From positions 310,001-374,000 of the forward strand of contig NZ_AQYJ01000026.1 in assembly GCF_000380565.1 (NCBI RefSeq): a stretch of 64,000 bases of DNA, in the 5' to 3' direction. This DNA is from Microbulbifer variabilis ATCC 700307. Its GTDB lineage: Bacteria > Pseudomonadota > Gammaproteobacteria > Pseudomonadales > Cellvibrionaceae. Below the pieces are notes generated by a model. That model worked only from the letters and a program-made list of their open reading frames with translations, was not told the DNA's origin and did no database searches. The position numbers and the translations under genes are program-made. Below, in pieces: positions 43,346 to 54,058 of this stretch; the first letter of the stretch is position 1, and every line of letters begins with the position of its first letter.

Positions 43346-44143
43346 CTATGCCGCTTTCTTTGGCGGACGGCCGCGACGGGCAGCACCCGCTTTAGGCGGA
43401 CGGCCCCGGCGGGCAGGTGCTTTCTTAGCTGTTGCAGCTGTAGCCTTTTTGGGACGCCCTACCCTCTTGGCCGGCTTGGCCGCGGTAGTAGCTTTCTTTG
43501 GGCGCCCTACACGCTTGGCCGTCTTGGCTGCAGTGGCTTTCTTAGGCCGACCTGCTTTTTTCGCAGAAGTCGCTTTCTTGGCGACCGCCTTTTTGGCTTT
43601 TTGTGCTTCCGCCTTCAGCTTGGCAGCGGCTTTCTTCTCAAACTCTTTGGCTTTGGCTGCGGCTTTCTTCGCCGCAGCCTTTACCTTAGCCTCTGCCTTC
43701 TTCTCCGCAGCCTTGATCTTCTTGGCGTGGGCCTTATCGCGAGTCTTTTTCCAACGCGCTTCAAACGCCTTTAACGCGGCAGCCAGATCTTTATCCGCCT
43801 TGGCAGACAGGCTATCAGCCAGAGTGGAAACCTTTTCTTTGGCCGCAGCCTCTGCTAGACGCACAGCATCCATAGCCTTGGCTTTGGCGAGATTCATCTT
43901 AGCCATTGCCAGCTTGGCGCGTAACTCCTTTGCCTTGCTATTGGCAGTAGCCAATGATGTTTTTGCTGCTGCAGAATTACTTTTTTGGGCCCGTGCTTTT
44001 GCTTTCGCAACACGATCTAATTGCCCATCAAGTGATTTACTCGCCGCATCAACCGCCTTTTGCGCTTTCGCGACTACTGGCGACGCTGCAGTCGAACCAG
44101 TTGCCTTCTTTGCACGCGTACTCTTTTTTACTACTCTTGCCAT
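43346..44143 (-). CDS. algP: AlgP-like histone H1-type protein with AT-hooks
   Basis: 265 residues from the ATG at 44143 with GGAG upstream; the frame extends to 44227 without a ribosome site. The middle is an Ala/Lys-rich helical region with a single DUF-like start (A-R-V-V-K-K-S). The C-terminal 90 residues carry four or five G-R-P-K-K or R-G-R-P-P AT-hook-like motifs among K-K-A-T repeats, as in AlgP/AlgR3 of Pseudomonas, a DNA-binding regulator of alginate genes. Strong base bias from this repeat makes a long false frame on the plus strand. Confidence 0.85.
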   Translation of the reverse strand: MARVVKKSTRAKKATGSTAASPVVAKAQKAVDAASKSLDGQLDRVAKAKARAQKSNSAAAKTSLATANSKAKELRAKLAMAKMNLAKAKAMDAVRLAEAAAKEKVSTLADSLSAKADKDLAAALKAFEARWKKTRDKAHAKKIKAAEKKAEAKVKAAAKKAAAKAKEFEKKAAAKLKAEAQKAKKAVAKKATSAKKAGRPKKATAAKTAKRVGRPKKATTAAKPAKRVGRPKKATAATAKKAPARRGRPPKAGAARRGRPPKKAA

Positions 44144-44409
44144 CCCTTGTCTCCTCACTGAAAAGAAGAAGTACATCCAAAAGTGTGCCGGCAGCATTGC
44201 CTGTTTGCTATCGAATAAAAACTGCAACGGGCTGTTTTTATCACTTATGCAGAGCGCCGCACCGCCAATTTCGATACAACTTTATCAAAGTTAATAAAAA
44301 TATCCGGCATTGCAAGTAAAAAAGCGAAAAATGAGAAATTTTTCAGCAAAAAAGTATGTTTTTCTTATCAAATTTCTCCTAAACGGCTTTTTCAGGCCGC
44401 TGATAGAAA

Positions 44410-45408
44410 TTATTTTGGCCCAAACAACTTTTCTTCAATGATCGCGGCAAGCGCTTCGATATGATCTTCACGCAAATTTAGAGCAGGAATATAACGATAT
44501 TCACTGCCTCCAGCATTGATAAAATTAGCGCGATTCTCTACCGAAATTTCTTCCAGAGTCTCCAAGCAGTCTGCAGAAAATGCCGGACAAATAACATCAA
44601 CACTCTTTACTCCGCCCTTACCCCACTCAATCAGCGTTTTATCGGTATAGGGTTGCAACCATTCAGCCTTACCAAACCTTGACTGGAAAGTGACTTGCCA
44701 CTGCTCTTGTTCAATTTGTAATTCTTCTGCCAGAAGTCGTGCAGTTTCAGTGCAATGTCGATAATAGGGATCCCCTTTATCAACATTTGCTTTTGGAATT
44801 CCGTGAAATGACAGCAGTAACTTTTCTGCCTGCCCTTGAGCCTGCCAATGCTCGCTGACTGAGTTCGCAAGGGATTTAATATAGAGGGGGTGGTGGTAAT
44901 AATCCCGAATCAATGAAATATCCGGAATATCACGACTTTTGCGAAAAATTTGCGCCACTTGATCGTAAATTGCGGCAGTGGTCGTAGCTGAATACTGTGG
45001 ATATAGCGGTAAAACAGTGAAAGTTTCACACCCTTTTTTGCGCAAATCACCAATCACATTGTCTAACTGCGGCTCTCCATAAGTCATCGCATACTCGACC
45101 ACCAGATCATGGCCATTATCACGCAGATACCCCTGCAACAGCTCGGCCTGACGACGCGTATAGTAAAGAAGTGGCGAACCTTCAACTGCAGCACCATCAG
45201 CACTGCAATTCCAAATCTCTTTATAGGCGGGCGCAATGCGCTTGGGGCGAAATGGCAAAATGAAGCCATTCAGTATCGCAAGCCACAGTGGACGAGGAAT
45301 TTCCACTACCCGGGGATCGGAAAGGAATTCCTTCAAGAAACTTCTCACCGCTGGCGCAGTTGGCTGTGCAGGAGTGCCCAAATTCATCAAAATTATCGCA
45401 CTGGACAT
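44410..45408 (-). CDS. hemH: Ferrochelatase
   Basis: 332 residues from the ATG at 45408, where homologues begin (I-I-L-M-N-L-G-T-P); the frame is open to 45456. It inserts Fe2+ into protoporphyrin IX, the last step of haem synthesis. Seen: L-S-F-H-G-I-P with the catalytic His, Y-P-Q-Y-S-A-T-T, and T-F-Q-S-R-F-G. The ferrochelatase C-terminal Cys ligands are not obvious. Located between algP and adk; a terminator after adk separates it from that gene. Confidence 0.93.
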   Translation of the reverse strand: MSSAIILMNLGTPAQPTAPAVRSFLKEFLSDPRVVEIPRPLWLAILNGFILPFRPKRIAPAYKEIWNCSADGAAVEGSPLLYYTRRQAELLQGYLRDNGHDLVVEYAMTYGEPQLDNVIGDLRKKGCETFTVLPLYPQYSATTTAAIYDQVAQIFRKSRDIPDISLIRDYYHHPLYIKSLANSVSEHWQAQGQAEKLLLSFHGIPKANVDKGDPYYRHCTETARLLAEELQIEQEQWQVTFQSRFGKAEWLQPYTDKTLIEWGKGGVKSVDVICPAFSADCLETLEEISVENRANFINAGGSEYRYIPALNLREDHIEALAAIIEEKLFGPK

Positions 45409-45537
45409 AGAGGGGCCTGTCTGAAAAACAAATTTGCCAAGAAAAACTGCCGGCAATGTTAATGACTGAAGAAATAACTACAAGAGAAAAGGCTTTCCTA
45501 AATACCAGCAAAGGAGCTGTCGGGAAGAAATGAAAAA

Positions 45538-45553
45538 GCCCCCAGGTGGGGGC
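45538..45553. terminator. Intrinsic terminator after adk
   Basis: GCCCCC-AGGT-GGGGGC hairpin with T-runs on both sides (TTTTT on the minus strand), 28 bases beyond the adk stop. Works best for adk; also T-rich for the other strand. Confidence 0.8.
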
Positions 45554-45580
45554 CTTTTAGAGTAACTGTCACTGAAGCAA

Positions 45581-46240
<660 letters not shown>

Positions 46241-46381
46241 TTAGCCTCCAAAACTGTCGACGCACCAATAGAGCCGCCGTGCCAAAAGAGCGCTACCTTA
46301 CACGCAGACCCCAAATTGGGCAAGATTGCTGCTAATGCGAGGCTAATCCCGCAAGATATCCGCCCCCCTTTCGAGAGAGAA

Positions 46382-47209
46382 TCATTGAGCAGAGCCCGGT
46401 TTCTCCTCCGCCTTGGCTCTATCCCAAAGCTGATCCAGCTCCTCAAGGTTAGCGTCAGCTGGTCTACGCCCCTGAGCCTTCAGGACTGCCTCTACACTTC
46501 CAAAGCGTCGCTCAAACTTTCGATTGCAGTGGCGTAGTGATGCTTCCGGGTCTTCTTTCAAGTGACGAGCAGCATTTACACAGGAAAACAGTAAATCGCC
46601 AAGCTCCTCCCTGGCATGCTCACGATCTCCAGTTTCAACAGCCTCGCGTAGCTCTGCAACTTCTTCCTCGATCTTGTCCAGCACGCCACTAATATTCGGC
46701 CAATCAAAACCCACTTGGGACGCACGCTTCTGTAATTTGGCCGCACGCGTCAATGCTGGTAGCCCTACCGTAACACCGGCTAGAACTCCAGACTCGCCTT
46801 TGGCATTACGCTCTTCAGTTTTTATCGCTTCCCAGTTCTGCTTTACCTGGGCTTCATCCACAGAACCAGAGTCATTGTCCCCATAGAGTTCTCCACTGGG
46901 AAAAACATGCGGATGACGGCGTACCAGCTTGCGCACCAGAGTATCGACTATACGTGAAAAATCGAAATAGCCCTGCTCACAACCAAGCTGTGAGTAGAAA
47001 ATCACCTGAAATAACAGATCACCGAGCTCTTCATGGAGGTGTTCGTAGTCCTCAATTTCAATGGCCTCAGCTACTTCGTAGGCCTCTTCGACCGTAGAAG
47101 GAACTATGCTGGCAAAAGTCTGCTTCAAATCCCAAGGGCAGCCACCGTCCGGGTTACGCAGCTGGGCCATCAGGTGAAGCAGGTCCTCCACCTTGTATTT
47201 ATCTTGCAC
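46382..47209 (-). CDS. mazG: Nucleoside triphosphate pyrophosphohydrolase MazG
   Basis: 275 residues, with two MazG domains. It hydrolyses NTPs and dNTPs to the monophosphates, and in Escherichia coli lowers ppGpp under stress. Seen: L-R-N-P-D-G-G-C-P-W-D-L-K-Q-T and E-E-A-Y-E-V-A-E-A-I-E, H-E-E-L-G-D-L-L-F-Q-V in the first domain, and E-E-L-G-D-L-L-F-S-C-V-N in the second. It lies 14 bases downstream of relA, so the ppGpp synthase and this hydrolase are co-transcribed. Confidence 0.95.
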   Translation of the reverse strand: MQDKYKVEDLLHLMAQLRNPDGGCPWDLKQTFASIVPSTVEEAYEVAEAIEIEDYEHLHEELGDLLFQVIFYSQLGCEQGYFDFSRIVDTLVRKLVRRHPHVFPSGELYGDNDSGSVDEAQVKQNWEAIKTEERNAKGESGVLAGVTVGLPALTRAAKLQKRASQVGFDWPNISGVLDKIEEEVAELREAVETGDREHAREELGDLLFSCVNAARHLKEDPEASLRHCNRKFERRFGSVEAVLKAQGRRPADANLEELDQLWDRAKAEEKPGSAQ

Positions 47210-47223
47210 CTACCCCCCCTTAT

Positions 47224-49470
47224 TCAGCGCAACATGCGTCTCTTCGCCAACGCTACATTAGGCAGGCGATTAATGCGATGCAGCACGTAACTCAATTCTT
47301 CAAAGTTGTGAATTTCAGCAGTCAGCACCATTTCAACGGTGTGCTTATGCTTATTGGAATGAGTCTGCATAGCCGTGACATTAATTTTCTGACTATCCAG
47401 CATGGCGGTGACATCTCGTAGCAGACCAAGGCGGTCATAAGCCTCAATAATGATTTCTACCGCGTAGAGTTCACGCGGCTTTTCCGCCCAGTTTACTTGC
47501 AGAACGCGCTCTGACTCCTCCGCCTGCATCCGTAACATATTGGCGCAGTCCTTGCGGTGAATGGAAACCCCGCGCCCGAGGGTGATATACCCCATAATTT
47601 CGTCACCGGGCACCGGGTTACAGCAACCGGCAATATGAGTGAGTAAATTACCTACGCCATCAATATAAACATCTGTCTTACCCTCACCACGCGCGACCGA
47701 TGCGGTAAGAGATGGCACGCGCTCAGCATAATCAACTTTGACCATACGTTGGGCGGTATTTAATACCTGCCCTACACCGATATCACCCGCGCCTACCGCT
47801 GCATAGAGGTCATCCAGCGAGTGCATGTTCAGTTTCGCTGCTAGCTTCTCAAAGTCAAAGTCACTCAGGGCCAGTTGTTTAAACTCGCCATCAAGTATGC
47901 TGCGGCCATCGGCAATATTCTGGTCACGTGCCTGCTGTTTAAACCAGTGAATAATCTTGGCACGGGCACGCGAGGTAGTGATATAGCCCATCCCCGAGGA
48001 CAGCCAATCACGACTCGGTGCCTCACGTTTACTGGTCAGGATTTCTACCTGGTTGGCAGTCTGCAATTCGTGGTTTAGAGGGACAATCCGCCCGTCCACT
48101 TTTGCTCCACGGCAGCGATGACCAATTTCAGTATGGATTTTATAAGCAAAATCCAGCGGCGTAGCCCCACGGGGCAAATCCACCACATGGCCATCCGGGG
48201 TGAACACATAAATACGTGAGTCCCCTTCGCCGGTCTGCAGATCGTCCTGCAGAGGGTTGCCTCCCACCTCTTCGTGCCAGTCGAGCACTTGGCGCAGCCA
48301 GGAAATCTTCTGCTCATAGCTATCCTTGCTCTCACTTTTCAGGTCAGTACCCTTATAGCGCCAATGGGCGCAGACACCATATTCGGCTTCCTCATGCATA
48401 GCAAAAGTACGAATCTGGACTTCCAGCACCTTGCGCTCTGGGCCAATAACCGCTGTATGCAGCGAGCGATAGCCGTTCTCCTTGGGAGAGGCAATATAAT
48501 CATCAAATTCATTGGGGATATTGCGCCATAGGTTATGCACTATACCCAATACCGCATAGCAATCTCGCACTGTAGGCACAAGGATACGTACAGCGCGGAT
48601 ATCATAAACTTGGGAAAAGCCGATATTCTTGCGGCGCATCTTACGCCAGATACTGTAGATATGCTTTGCACGGCCGTAGACATCTCCCTCAATGTCTGCC
48701 TTAGCCAACTCTTTGCGCAGAAGCTCCAACACCTCATCAATATACTTCTGGCGCGCCAGCCGCTTTTCATCCAGCAAGCGGGCAATCTGCTTGTAATCGT
48801 TTGGCTCCAGGTAGCGAAAAGAGAGGTCTTCCAATTCCCATTTGATATGACCAATACCCAACCGATGGGCAAGCGGCGCATAGATATCAGCCACCTCCCG
48901 CGCCACTCGAGTACGCTTTGCCTGTTCTACATTCTTCGCCGCACGAATTGCACAGGTTCGCTCCGCGAGCTTGATCAGAGCGACTCGAACATCATCCACC
49001 AGAGCTACCAACATGCGGCGGATATTTTCAGAGTGCTCTTCTACAGCACCACTTTTACGTTCATCTCCTGTATCTGCGCTGCGACTGCGAATTGCCGCCA
49101 TTCGCAACACCCCTCGGATCAGCTTGGCTACTGTCGAACCAAACTCTTCCTCGACACTTTTAATTGGCATGCGCTTTTCACGCACAGCCCGATAAAGAAC
49201 AGCTGCGACCAATGCTTCTGAATCAATTTGCAGATCCGCCAGAATCTCTGCCATTTCCAGGCCTGTAGCAAAACTACTTGCGCCTTCCGCCCATATGTTT
49301 TCCGCTTCAATAGCCCGCTGTTCCGCTTCCGCGCTCACTTCAGCGGCGCGGCGCAGTTTTACTATCGCAGCGCCATCCAGACCCGCCAATTTCTGTACAT
49401 GACGAAGCCAAGACTCCAGGTCGAGTTCGCTCTCACCTCCGAAGGAATGATGTTTTCTGACTTGAACCAT
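47224..49470 (-). CDS. relA: GTP pyrophosphokinase RelA
   Basis: 748 residues. It makes (p)ppGpp on stalled ribosomes. Order: a degenerate HD hydrolase domain without the catalytic His-Asp (so synthase only), the RelA/SpoT synthetase domain (about 240-370) with Y-D-I-R-A-V-R-I-L-V, then N-G-Y-R-S-L-H-T, a TGS domain (about 405-465) with D-S-R-I-Y-V-F-T-P-D-G, a helical/zinc-finger region with C-C-N-P-V-P-G-D, and a C-terminal ACT domain. It is divergent from the left gap and heads relA-mazG. Confidence 0.96.
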   Translation of the reverse strand: MVQVRKHHSFGGESELDLESWLRHVQKLAGLDGAAIVKLRRAAEVSAEAEQRAIEAENIWAEGASSFATGLEMAEILADLQIDSEALVAAVLYRAVREKRMPIKSVEEEFGSTVAKLIRGVLRMAAIRSRSADTGDERKSGAVEEHSENIRRMLVALVDDVRVALIKLAERTCAIRAAKNVEQAKRTRVAREVADIYAPLAHRLGIGHIKWELEDLSFRYLEPNDYKQIARLLDEKRLARQKYIDEVLELLRKELAKADIEGDVYGRAKHIYSIWRKMRRKNIGFSQVYDIRAVRILVPTVRDCYAVLGIVHNLWRNIPNEFDDYIASPKENGYRSLHTAVIGPERKVLEVQIRTFAMHEEAEYGVCAHWRYKGTDLKSESKDSYEQKISWLRQVLDWHEEVGGNPLQDDLQTGEGDSRIYVFTPDGHVVDLPRGATPLDFAYKIHTEIGHRCRGAKVDGRIVPLNHELQTANQVEILTSKREAPSRDWLSSGMGYITTSRARAKIIHWFKQQARDQNIADGRSILDGEFKQLALSDFDFEKLAAKLNMHSLDDLYAAVGAGDIGVGQVLNTAQRMVKVDYAERVPSLTASVARGEGKTDVYIDGVGNLLTHIAGCCNPVPGDEIMGYITLGRGVSIHRKDCANMLRMQAEESERVLQVNWAEKPRELYAVEIIIEAYDRLGLLRDVTAMLDSQKINVTAMQTHSNKHKHTVEMVLTAEIHNFEELSYVLHRINRLPNVALAKRRMLR

Positions 49471-50116
49471 GTCTTACCGGACCGAAACAGGTATTTGGAA
49501 ACTTACTGGCACTCCCCACCCAACTACGAAACTGCAGTGCCAGGTAAATAAAGTGTGTATAGCCCTTAAAGGAGCGCTTCTATCATAGGTTTGAACACAC
49601 TAAAGTCCACGATTTTCTTTATATTTTTCAACAAGCTGCGCGAAATTCAGCATTCTTTCGCAGCAGCTTGTCAAACTTGACAAGAGAATAGCTGCGAATA
49701 CAACCAGCCCTCTGGCTGGACAGTCACATAAAATACTTGTAAAGAAATGCCCACGTGTAAAAGTAAAAGCCGACCCACAGTACAAACCATTTGCAATAAA
49801 ATTTTGTTTTGTAGATTTTCAAAAACCAGCATTAACTAAGAAATGGCCCTTCGAAAAGTTTCTGCCAAAAGATTAAACACTCAACAAATGCCCCCAGACA
49901 GCCTAAAATGGCTTCATCTAAAAAAGTCCAGCAAGTGAGGAATTACTCAGTTAAAAAAATTGGGAATGCAACCAAGGAAGTAAAACCGAATTTACTAAAA
50001 AGGAGTAAATTTTATTTTGTGAGAAAAATTAATTGGGAAAAAAGGAAAAATATACGCGTAATGTTTGCTGAGGAACAGCTAGGCTGGCAATAAGGTCTCA
50101 CCAGCCTGAAAAAAAT
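49471..50116. other. Intergenic region between relA and cysM
   Basis: About 650 bases. In many relatives a 23S rRNA methyltransferase gene (rlmD/rumA) lies here; none is present. A Lys-rich 61-codon frame (49908-50093, plus) has no ribosome site and is not listed as a gene. The relA promoter is at the left part. Confidence 0.5.
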
Positions 50117-51007
50117 TTACTGGTTAAACAGTCCTGAGGATAAATAGCGATCTCCTCGATCACAAATAATGGCAACGATAATAGCGTTTTCCACCTGGGT
50201 GGAAAGTCGCAGCGCACCAGCTACAGCGCCACCCGAGGAGACACCACAGAAAATACCCTCCTCTCGCGCCAACCTCCGTGTCATATCTTCAGCTTCACTC
50301 TGATCCATATCGATGACCAGATCCACTTCTTCAGGGACAAAAATCTTTGGCAGATAAGCTTGAGGCCAACGGCGAATACCGGGAATACTGGACCCATCGG
50401 TTGGTTGCAACCCAACAATCTGGATCTCCGGATTTTGCTCTTTCAAAAAACGACCACACCCCATAATGGTGCCGGTTGTTCCCATAGACGAAACAAAATG
50501 TGTTATTTCTCCTCCTGTCTGCTGCCAAATTTCTGGGCCTGTGCCCTCGTAATGGGCTAGAGGGTTATCAGTATTGGCAAACTGATTTAGTACCAGCCCC
50601 ATACCGTCACTCTGCATTTTTAGCGCCAAATCACGTGCGCCCTCCATGCCCTGTTCCGCGCTGACCAGGATCAATTCCGCTCCGTAGGCAGTCATGGATG
50701 CCTTGCGCTCGGCTGTAGCACTATCAGGCATAATCAGGATCATACGGTAGCCTTTTATAGCTGCCGCCATCGCCAGGGCAATGCCGGTATTGCCGCTGGT
50801 TGCTTCGATCAGGGTATCACCAAGCTTGATCTGTCCCTTGGCTTCAGCCCGGTTAATCATGGAAAGTGCCGGACGGTCTTTGACAGAACCAGCAGGATTA
50901 TTCCCTTCCAGCTTAAGCAAAATCGTATTGCTGGTATCACCAGGCAGGCGCTGTAATTTAACCAGTGGAGTATTGCCTACACAGTCAGCAATTGTGGGGT
51001 AATCCAT
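50117..51007 (-). CDS. cysM: Cysteine synthase B
   Basis: 296 residues. A PLP enzyme that makes cysteine from O-acetylserine and sulfide or thiosulfate. The PLP lysine lies in N-P-A-G-S-V-K-D-R-P-A, and T-S-G-N-T-G-I-A-L and S-S-M-G-T-T-G-T-I-M-G-C-G are the cofactor-binding loops. The R-R-W-P-x-A-Y-L-P motif is typical of CysM. Divergent from barA, which is common in gammaproteobacteria. Confidence 0.95.
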   Translation of the reverse strand: MDYPTIADCVGNTPLVKLQRLPGDTSNTILLKLEGNNPAGSVKDRPALSMINRAEAKGQIKLGDTLIEATSGNTGIALAMAAAIKGYRMILIMPDSATAERKASMTAYGAELILVSAEQGMEGARDLALKMQSDGMGLVLNQFANTDNPLAHYEGTGPEIWQQTGGEITHFVSSMGTTGTIMGCGRFLKEQNPEIQIVGLQPTDGSSIPGIRRWPQAYLPKIFVPEEVDLVIDMDQSEAEDMTRRLAREEGIFCGVSSGGAVAGALRLSTQVENAIIVAIICDRGDRYLSSGLFNQ

Positions 51008-51226
51008 AGTGCATTCAGTTCCAGACAGATATTGCGGCCGGACAGTTTACCTGAACGCCTACACATCGCTAAATACCAACTCTGTATGTGGACTATATAG
51101 TCGGGTTATTACGAAATGACACTCTCGAGGAGAAACAATTTCTTCAACTCTTTACATGAGAGTGCACCACCTGATCCATATAGGTAAAATGGGGAAAAAA
51201 TAATCGCACAAGGCCCTTCTTTCACC

Positions 51227-54058
51227 ATGGCCCCCAAAAACTCAATTCCATCCCTGCCAGCCCCCGGGGAATTGCGTTCACTGCGCTCCACTATGTTCCG
51301 TTTTACGGTTGCCCCGGCACTGATCCTGGCAATGACTTTGGCACTGGTCTTTACTCTGCAACAGATGCATGACCGGCGCCAGCTGCTACTCAGCCACGGG
51401 CGGGCCAGTGCAGAACAACTTGCAGAACTCATCGAGATGAGCGGAGGGCACCCGACCGAACTGCGCATGGAATGGCTGCGCAAAAGCTTATTGGCCTTAA
51501 TGCTAGAGAAGGACATGGTGCGTTCGGTGCATATCTATTCCACCGAAGCGAGCAAGAAACTCCCATTGGACCTGGCGACGGGACTGGGTCTACTGGCTAG
51601 CGTCGGCCCGCGCCCACGAACCCCAATAACAAGTGAGCAGCTGCAAAGGCGCGAGCCATTTATTTTTGAGGATGACGAAAGCTTGCAGGTGTTGCAGCCC
51701 CTAAAGGGTGATATTACCACCTGCTGGATTAGTATTGAGTTGCACCGCCCCTATTTCCTGGTGGGCACTTACCAAGTGATTCTTGTAGGGCTGGTCGGCT
51801 TGATTATCTGCACCCTGGCAGCGCTGGCCTGGTCGGTAATCCTCTCTGAGCGATTTGCCCACAGCCTCGTCCGGATGGGGCAAGTATTACAGGCCATTGG
51901 GCGCGGAGAGTTCGACCGCCGCACTCACGAAATCGAGAACCGGGAACTCGCCCAATTGGCGAAGCAGATTAATGAAATGGCCGAGGGCCTTTCCAGCTAT
52001 CAACTCGAGTACAAGTCTAATTTAATGCAGGCTATGGACGATATGCGACAGTCCCTTGATAGTATGGAGGAGCAAAATATTGAGCTGGATCTGGCTCGAA
52101 AGAGAGCTCAAGAGGCCAGTCGAATCAAGTCTACCTTCCTGGCAAACACCAGTCACGAGATCCGCACCCCCTTAAATGGCATCATCGGCTTCACCAATTT
52201 ACTGCTGAAAACCGAGATCGACGAATTACAGCAGGACTACCTGCAAACCATCCTGCGCTCGTCGGAAAACCTGCTCACCACTATCAATGATATCCTGGAT
52301 TTCTCCCGCATCGAATCTGGCAACCTGGTGCTCGATCATATTCCCATGGATCTGGGGCAACTATTGGAAGAAACTCTACAGATCCTCGCTCCTTATGCCT
52401 ACGAGCATCACTTGGAACTAGTGCCACTGATTGACCCCCAGTTACCCTCTACACTGGTTGGCGACCCTTTACGCACCAAGCAAATACTGACAAACCTGTT
52501 GGGCAATGCTGTACGAAGCTCTGAAAATGGCAATATACCTGTACGCCTTACGGTACAAAGCAACAATGATTCTGAACTGGTGCTGCGTATCAGTGTTACC
52601 GATCTCGGCAACCGCATAGATGATGCTGGACGTCGCGAGCTACAGCAGATTCTCAATACCAAGACACCGCAACATGCACAACAGATCAGCGCCAACGGCC
52701 TCGGCATGTCTATTGCCCGCAGCCTGGTTGAGCGCATGCGTGGCAGCACCGGCCTGGAGAAAGCGGCTAACGACGGCAGTACCTGCTGGGTACAGCTGAC
52801 TTTGGTCCCGGAACGCAACCGCGGCATACCACCTAGGGTAATGTTCCCCAATTGTCGCATCCTGATTGCCGACCCCAACGAACTCACCCGCACCCAGGTA
52901 GCACAACTGCTCAAGCAGTGGCAGGTTGAACCCGTGGAGCTCACCGATACCGACACGCTTCAACCAGCCATTGAACAAATGTGGCGACACGACGCACTGC
53001 CTGATGCAGTGATTATCGATACTGCCATCGCCAAAGGGGATTTCGACAGCTTCAGTGTCAAGGTGCAATCCCTAGTGGATGCTTACCAATGTCGAGTTAT
53101 TGTTCTTGGAGCCCCGGCTGAGCTTCGGCGTTGCTACGAGCAGCTTCGCACCCGAACACTTACCTTCCTGGGCAAGCCGGTAACTAGGGAAAATCTGTTG
53201 CGCGCATTGAAAAGGTCAGTGCCGCAACAAAGCCAGCAGCGCTCCAGTAGCGGAGCCATACCCGCCCTCCCCTGGCCCGCCCCGCCACGGGTCCTCGCAG
53301 TCGATGATCACGCAGCCAACCGGCGCCTAGTTGGTGAACTACTACGTGCCCAGGGTGTCGAGGTGGTTATTGCCGCTAGCGGTCAGGAGGCCCTGCAACA
53401 CTGGCAACAGAGTACTTTCGATCTTGTCTTTATGGACATCCAGATGCCCGGTATGGATGGTATTGAAGTTACTCGCTGTATCCGCGAACGGGAAGCCGGC
53501 AAACGGACACCAATTATCGCCCTCACTGCCCATGCAGGTGCCGAGGAAAAAGCTCGATTGTTATCCGCAGGACTGGATGACTATCTTAGTAAGCCCGTGA
53601 GCGAGGCCCAGCTATCCCACATGATCAAACGCTGGCTGAAACTTATCACACCGCAAGTGGTGGAAAAGCTGAATTTCAACAAGATGCGGCTTGTAGATAT
53701 TGGCGAGAGCCTGACTCTAGCCAATGGCGATGCCAAGCTGGCCAGGGATATGTTGCAGATGCTTGTGGATGGGCTGGCTTCCGATGAGCGTGAACTTGAA
53801 CGCCTACAAGTCATCGGTGACTTCAAAAGCATGTTTGAACTAACCCACCGAATGCACGGGGGGTGCTGTTATTGCGGCGTTTCCAGGTTGCGCGAAGCCA
53901 CCTGTGTTCTGCAGGAAGAGTTGCGCACACAAAAAGATGATGAGCCGGCAGGGATTGATCGTCGTAAGCTGGATGCTGTACTGAGGGAGATTCGCGCTCT
54001 GCGTGAGTGGGCCTCGGAGCAAGACCTGGATACGCTTTTTGGACTCGAGGTGGCCTAA
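51227..54058 (+). CDS. barA: BarA/GacS-type hybrid sensor histidine kinase
   Basis: 943 residues. Two membrane segments (about 20-45 and 170-200) flank a periplasmic sensor, then HAMP, a dimerisation domain with S-H-E-I-R-T-P (H310), an ATPase domain, a receiver-like domain (about 540-660), a true receiver with D737 in F-M-D-I-Q-M-P-G-M-D-G, and an HPt domain with H874. It should pass phosphate to UvrY/GacA and so control CsrA-binding small RNAs. The ATPase domain is unusual: the G1 box reads V-T-D-L-G-N-R-I rather than D-x-G-x-G, and the F box is not seen. Confidence 0.93.
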   Translation: MAPKNSIPSLPAPGELRSLRSTMFRFTVAPALILAMTLALVFTLQQMHDRRQLLLSHGRASAEQLAELIEMSGGHPTELRMEWLRKSLLALMLEKDMVRSVHIYSTEASKKLPLDLATGLGLLASVGPRPRTPITSEQLQRREPFIFEDDESLQVLQPLKGDITTCWISIELHRPYFLVGTYQVILVGLVGLIICTLAALAWSVILSERFAHSLVRMGQVLQAIGRGEFDRRTHEIENRELAQLAKQINEMAEGLSSYQLEYKSNLMQAMDDMRQSLDSMEEQNIELDLARKRAQEASRIKSTFLANTSHEIRTPLNGIIGFTNLLLKTEIDELQQDYLQTILRSSENLLTTINDILDFSRIESGNLVLDHIPMDLGQLLEETLQILAPYAYEHHLELVPLIDPQLPSTLVGDPLRTKQILTNLLGNAVRSSENGNIPVRLTVQSNNDSELVLRISVTDLGNRIDDAGRRELQQILNTKTPQHAQQISANGLGMSIARSLVERMRGSTGLEKAANDGSTCWVQLTLVPERNRGIPPRVMFPNCRILIADPNELTRTQVAQLLKQWQVEPVELTDTDTLQPAIEQMWRHDALPDAVIIDTAIAKGDFDSFSVKVQSLVDAYQCRVIVLGAPAELRRCYEQLRTRTLTFLGKPVTRENLLRALKRSVPQQSQQRSSSGAIPALPWPAPPRVLAVDDHAANRRLVGELLRAQGVEVVIAASGQEALQHWQQSTFDLVFMDIQMPGMDGIEVTRCIREREAGKRTPIIALTAHAGAEEKARLLSAGLDDYLSKPVSEAQLSHMIKRWLKLITPQVVEKLNFNKMRLVDIGESLTLANGDAKLARDMLQMLVDGLASDERELERLQVIGDFKSMFELTHRMHGGCCYCGVSRLREATCVLQEELRTQKDDEPAGIDRRKLDAVLREIRALREWASEQDLDTLFGLEVA

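Noticed and set aside
43335..44294. 319-codon plus-strand open frame
   Set aside because: It mirrors the Ala/Lys-rich algP gene; the biased composition keeps the opposite strand open. The minus-strand frame has a ribosome site and AT-hooks.
48535..49221. 228-codon plus-strand open frame
   Set aside because: Lies fully inside relA on the other strand; no similarity or ribosome site.
49908..50093. 61-codon Lys-rich plus-strand frame
   Set aside because: No ribosome site; Lys richness follows from A-rich DNA. Could be a small protein but not supported.
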